From NCBI GenBank assembly GCA_031769625.1, contig JAUIMM010000200.1, positions 53,900,001 through 53,964,000 of the forward strand: DNA of 64,000 nt, in the 5' to 3' direction. This DNA comes from Taudactylus pleione (taxonomy: Eukaryota; Chordata; Amphibia; Anura; Myobatrachidae). The notes beneath the pieces were generated by a model. The model searched no databases and was not told the origin of the DNA. It saw only the letters and a program-made list of their open reading frames with translations. Shown in pieces: positions 59,950 through 64,000 of the stretch (its first letter is position 1; every line of letters begins with the position of its first letter). The position numbers and the translations under genes are program-made.

Positions 59950-60560
59950 ATATAGATATATATTTATTGTCAGTGCAAAGAAACACAAGGATCCAATCAA
60001 GAACATCCACATGATAAATTACTGACGATAACAGATGGAAAAAAAAAAGTTTTCTTAAATAGAGATATTCTAGCCTTTATACACCTGAACCATCTATTAG
60101 ACGGCAGGAGGGAAAAAACGTGATGGTTAGGATGATGACAATCTTGTACAATGCTATTACCCTTACGACAACAGTTTTCAGAGTAGATGTCTTCAATTGG
60201 CGGCAAATCGCACTCAATAATACCCACAGCAGTACGTACAACTCACTCCCCCTGGTGCTATTGTTGTACAAGACTATTATGTAGTACATCAACACACTTT
60301 CAACAACACAATGATGAAACCTAACCGAATTTTCCTTAGTTAAATTTGCAACGCGCAGTTTCCTTAAAAAGAATAGGCGCTGTTGAGCCTTCCTCATCAT
60401 TGATCCAATATTATAGGTCCACGTCAGATCAGAAATAACAGTGCCCTGTAATTTAAAATCTTTAACTCACTCCACTACGCACCTACGCTGCTGTCTAAAA
60501 TCAATTATTATCGCTTTTGTTTTGTTTTTAAATTAAGTTGTTATTTTCACTCCACTTAAT
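59950..60560 (-). mobile_element. L2/CR1-like LINE fragment, end of reverse transcriptase region
   Basis: Minus-strand frames give AQQRLFFLRKLRVANL, FHHCVVESVLMYYIIVLYNN (about 60390-60260) and, after a frameshift, LPPIEDIYSENCCRKGNSIV then HHVFSLLPSNRWFRCIKAR (about 60205-60080). This is the conserved block at the end of RT in LINEs that ends with the HPSH-LF-LLPSGRRYRS pattern. Stops and frameshifts show it is dead. The clade (L2 or CR1) is uncertain. Confidence 0.65.
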
Positions 60561-60899
60561 CAACGTAGCAACCTTCTACAGCCAGTGCAGCGCTATGGCC
60601 AACCCTCAGCTCCGCTAGGGTTACGAAGGCCTTAGAAAGGTGGGCGGATTCCCTTAGGTCACGTGTGCATTGCTCTGAATTGTTGTCAGTACTCCCAATG
60701 TCAGGGAAGTGGCTACTTATATAGGTGAGCCAGTTATTGACTTGAACATCCTGTCTGCTAAGGTTTCGGTCTCTGCTGTAGCTGACGTGAGCAATCTTGA
60801 TCCATTCTTGACATTGGGACTCCGTATCGAAGCAGGCCCTACAATCCCTTCCATTTGAATGTTCTTTTTGGGTATGAATTGGAAATAATTGTGGGACTG

Positions 60900-61670
60900 G
60901 CTGCCTACAAATAAACCTTCCTGCCCTCTACATCTCCTAAACCCAGGACCTCTTCAATTCAGTACTTTCATTCTCAGGGCAAGCCAAGATTTCATCCCTC
61001 CTCTAGGAACCAGGGACTGGTTTCTACACCAACCTTTTCCTTGTACAGAATCCGGACGGTTCTTTCCGCCCCCATCCTCAACTTGAAGTCACCAAATGTC
61101 TACCTCAGGGTTCCCAAGTTCAGGTTGTAACATTTCCAGTCCATCATGCATGCCTTGGAGCCAGGGGATTTCATGGTGTCCCTTGATGACAAGGATGCAA
61201 AATTGCATTCCCATTCTCAGGGACCATCAGCAATTCCTTCGCTTTGCAGTTCTCTCAGATAATTACCAATTTCAGGCCATGCATTTTGGTTTGTCAACGA
61301 CACAAGGTGCCTTTACAAAGGTAATGTCTTGATCTTCGACTTCACGGTATCTTGATTATCCCCTATCTTGACAATCTACTTATTGAGGATCAATCTCCTG
61401 TCACCCTTCAGGAACATCATCTCCTCACGGTTCAGGTCCATCTGTCACACAATTGGCTCATAAAGTTCAACCTGACTAAACTACAACGGATGCTTCACTT
61501 GGGGGATTATTTGGATACCCAGTCCCAGCGAGTTTTCTTCCCCAGGAACAAAAGTTTGGCCTTATAGACAATAGTACAATCTCTCCTACAGACGTGCCAA
61601 ATGGCGGTTCATCTCTGCTGTTCTGGTAAAGTTGATCTCTGCCTTTGACATGGTGGAAGTTTCACTCCAG
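60900..61670 (+). pseudogene. DIRS-like reverse transcriptase relic (relic 3)
   Basis: Plus-strand frames align in order with the RT of element A: ILNLKSPNVYLRVPKFRL, MHALEPGDFMVSLDDKDA, HFGLSTTQGAFTKVMS, then IIPYLDNLLIEDQSPVTLQE and RMLHLGDYLDTQSQRVF, ending at FDMVE near 61655. The catalytic box reads YLDN where element A has YLDD, and several frameshifts are present. Sequence after about 61677 is a different repeat, so the element is truncated. No terminal repeats were found. Confidence 0.8.
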
Positions 61671-61676
61671 ACGCTC

Positions 61677-63417
61677 TAAATGTGAAACGCGTGTCAGGAG
61701 ACACGTAGCACTCGCCATTTAGCATGTGCTATGTTTTTATATTAATGTGTTGAAGCCACTGATTCTGTTATAATAACTATGTATATGGAGGGTGTCTGTT
61801 AGACATAGGGACGCTGTCAAAAGGCGCATGTGACCTGCAATACTTAGAATACTGTTTCAATTTACACACTGTTTCAATTTACCTGTAACAAGGACGCCAT
61901 TAGATACATTGATTTGAGGCATTCACTTAACCTACCATAATGGTTAAGGTAAGCTAACACTGTCTGGCTTTAATATATAATATTTCTATGAGGATCAGTG
62001 CATCCTCACTTTTGGTCCCCATCAGTGTGTGGAATTATTGTAGAATATAAAACTACATATGTGTCTATGATAGCTACGGAGGTATTAACCCACAGCATAA
62101 TAGGGATATTTAATCTCAGAGATAGCGAGATCTCACCTTGGAACCGTTACACCATATGAATATATAAGGTGTATCTAATATCTTCTAACCGGCAATATAA
62201 TAGCAAGAAAAGGAACTCCAGTTTCCAATACATGTGTAAACTTACAATATATATGAGACCCCTCATTTATGTTATTGATATATGGAAATATTAGAATGGT
62301 GATCTTGGTAGTAAGCTTTATTATCCAACGCCAGAGACTTATCTATAATATTCTGCCTCTGAGATAATGTGATATTCAGATATATTACAAATCGCAAACA
62401 AATAGACTTCCTTTATTAAAGTGGGACAATAGTACCCCTGAGAAATACATAATATTGCATCGTATCAATTGAATTAAGGGGAAGTGTGGTATGTCCCTTG
62501 TACTGCAGACACCAAGTTAATAAACTCAGAGTAAGCCAATTGGCTACATGATGATGAGTATACAATAAAAAATAAAAAAAGTAACACAGTAAAAACGATA
62601 GTGGTCACACGATTTTATTTTATCTATTTTTCATTCCTTTATATTTCGTGTATTGTTATTTTAGATCGGACTAATAAAAGTTATATTTTAATATATCAGA
62701 ATGTTTTCCCAATTCAGTCGACATACCTATTGCCATCCTGTATAGTCCTGATCCGTGAGTGCCCCATAAAGGAATTAATTTTCTCTTCTTTCGTGTTCAT
62801 ACTGTCATTTTATTCCAGGGTGTACCTTCTTTAAGTTAATTGATTACTTCATCATAGATAGACTTATAATAAGGAAGGATCTAGGGCTAGCAAACTAGTT
62901 AATATATCTCTGTGCGGGTAATCTTGTTTCTTTAAATATTTTTAGACAGTCAAAGCACTAGTTCAGCCTCACAGTCATTGCCTCGCGGGATGATGACGTC
63001 AACTCTGACTGGAGAAGCTAAACCAGCTTTAAAAATACGGGGAGACTAGCATAAATCCTGGCAGTGGCTGAAGATCGGGAGCCATTACACTTAGCCCCTA
63101 GCATCTCTCTCTCTAGAGCATGAGACGCCTGGCGCGACTATGCCGTTCTGGGATGTGTAGTGTACAGTCTTAAAAAATATTTTGTCTTATTCTCATTACA
63201 GATGCAGCGACGCACCACTCAAAGCATACTAGAGACACAGGAATTAGTTTTAAACACGTACAAAGTCGCAAATTAAGCACAACAGAATTTGGGGTGAGAA
63301 AAACCTGCGGCTGCTACTTCATAGCACTTCCTATACAGAGTCAGACTTATTCACACACAGATGTACTAATTCAAGCATTCAATAAAACAATCTACCTGTA
63401 TAAATGTAATAGCCTAC
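61677..63417. other. Unassigned AT-rich intron sequence
   Basis: A repeat-like unit starts at the end of DIRS relic 3 with AATGTGAAACGCGTGTC and is followed by about 1.2 kb of AT-rich sequence. A moderately GC-rich patch lies at 62980-63150. I see no coding signal or recognisable element. Confidence 0.4.
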
Positions 63418-63544
63418 CTTCAAGTGTTTTCTGTAATTGTTGTACACGACAGCTAAGAAGACTGACATAAAGATGTAAGTGTTCAGAATAATATAGGCTA
63501 TAAAGAAGATGGAGTACCACCAATTGTAGTCATACGCTGGCATC
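63418..63544 (-). CDS. TPCN3: Two-pore channel 3 exon, domain I pore end and S6
   Basis: This is the most upstream exon of the gene in the window. It encodes MPAYDYNWWYSIFFIAYIIL (end of the pore loop and start of S6) and NTYIFMSVFLAVVYNNYRKH, the rest of S6 of domain I; in two-pore channels this leads straight into the linker helix that the next exon supplies. The acceptor is CCTTTCAG and the donor TTGAAG/GTAGGC on the minus strand. Domain I S1-S5 lie right of the window. TPC proteins are endolysosomal or plasma-membrane cation channels; the TPC3 type is suggested over TPC1 and TPC2 by the filter and tail sequences of later exons. Confidence 0.9.
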
Positions 63545-64000
63545 CTGAAAGGTAGACAGAATCATACATGAACACGTGATAAAGGCAAAGTGTGGACATA
63601 TTATGGTAAAAACACACTGAGGACACATTAAGTTGCTCTGATTCAGCATCATCATGCATAGGGGCAGTGTCCCCAAAATAGGTTAAAAAAAACAAATTAA
63701 AAAAAGTGTTCTCTATGTTGTAATATATAGGAGTAATATCAGAGGATGAAGGAGAATGTTAAACTGCAGTCAGTATCATGTCATTACTAATATTACTCCA
63801 CAGTAAGCATCACATTATTATAAAAATATGCAATTTTGTTTTTTTATAACATTGGCTAAAACCATGTTTGCTCTGAGAAATATATATATATAGCGCTCAT
63901 AAACCCCCCTTTCTCATGTTACAATCTTAATGAGCAGCTCCACAATTTAGCGCAGTTGTATTCATATACCTTATAAATCTGAGAAAGTAATAGTGATACT
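63545..64000 (-). other. TPCN3 intron, right edge of window
   Basis: AT-rich sequence upstream of the first visible TPCN3 exon, with no exon or repeat recognised in the last 455 bases. Confidence 0.5.

Larger units (their letters stand above)
55717..63417 (-). other. TPCN3 7.7-kb intron, transposon-rich
   Basis: It carries a near-perfect palindromic MITE (56546-56712), an inverted-repeat element with GGCCTGATTCAGA ends (57140-57690), another foldback (59390-59552), an L2/CR1-like fragment (about 59950-60560), DIRS relic 3 (about 60900-61670) and unassigned repeat sequence from 61677 to about 62900 beginning AATGTGAAACGCGTGTC. No host exon was recognised. Confidence 0.55.

Overview
This window is vertebrate nuclear DNA: intron-rich, with large introns packed with transposons. 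It is most likely from an amphibian, probably a frog with a fairly large genome. The support is the DIRS-type tyrosine-recombinase retrotransposons, a V-SINE, Tc1, hAT and pogo-type DNA transposons, L1-like and L2/CR1-like LINEs, many foldback MITEs, and a TPCN3-type two-pore channel gene (a paralogue absent from humans). No prokaryotic feature, CRISPR array, rRNA or tRNA gene was seen.

Two host genes lie tail to tail. On the + strand are the last three coding exons of BUB1, the spindle-checkpoint kinase (9741-9918, 17352-17458, 17586-17781), followed by its 3' UTR. On the - strand are the last twelve coding exons of a two-pore channel, best called TPCN3 (63544 down to the stop at 32415). All splice phases agree across both genes. 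In TPCN3 they give 521 uninterrupted residues from domain I S6 to the C terminus. One TPCN3 intron (48301-46779) has AT-AC ends and U12-type splice signals, while every other junction is GT-AG.

Region by region. 1-4950 is an old DIRS-like element on the - strand, running off the left edge, with a hAT-type element (1709-2637, 8-bp target duplication) inserted in it. 4950-9740 has no recognisable gene. 9741-17781 is the end of BUB1; its penultimate intron holds a nearly complete DIRS-like element (A, 11316-17250) with inverted terminal repeats, an internal complementary region, a Gag-like ORF, an RT/RNase H ORF and a tyrosine recombinase broken by a one-base deletion. 20218-23897 is a second DIRS-like element (B) that lost most of Gag and all of RT. 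It keeps an open tyrosine recombinase and an in-frame fusion of the Gag zinc-motif N terminus to RNase H. 23.9-32.4 kb is intergenic, with hAT MITEs, a Tc1 relic and foldbacks.

32.4-64 kb is TPCN3, whose introns carry L1-like 3' ends, a 1.37-kb foldback with 16-bp flanking direct repeats, a pogo/Tigger-type element, a duplicated 300-bp segment, and a third DIRS relic (about 60900-61670) with a mutated RT catalytic motif. The host genes are ordinary; the unusual content is the DIRS group (two related structured copies at different stages of decay plus two relics), the AT-AC intron and the foldback families.
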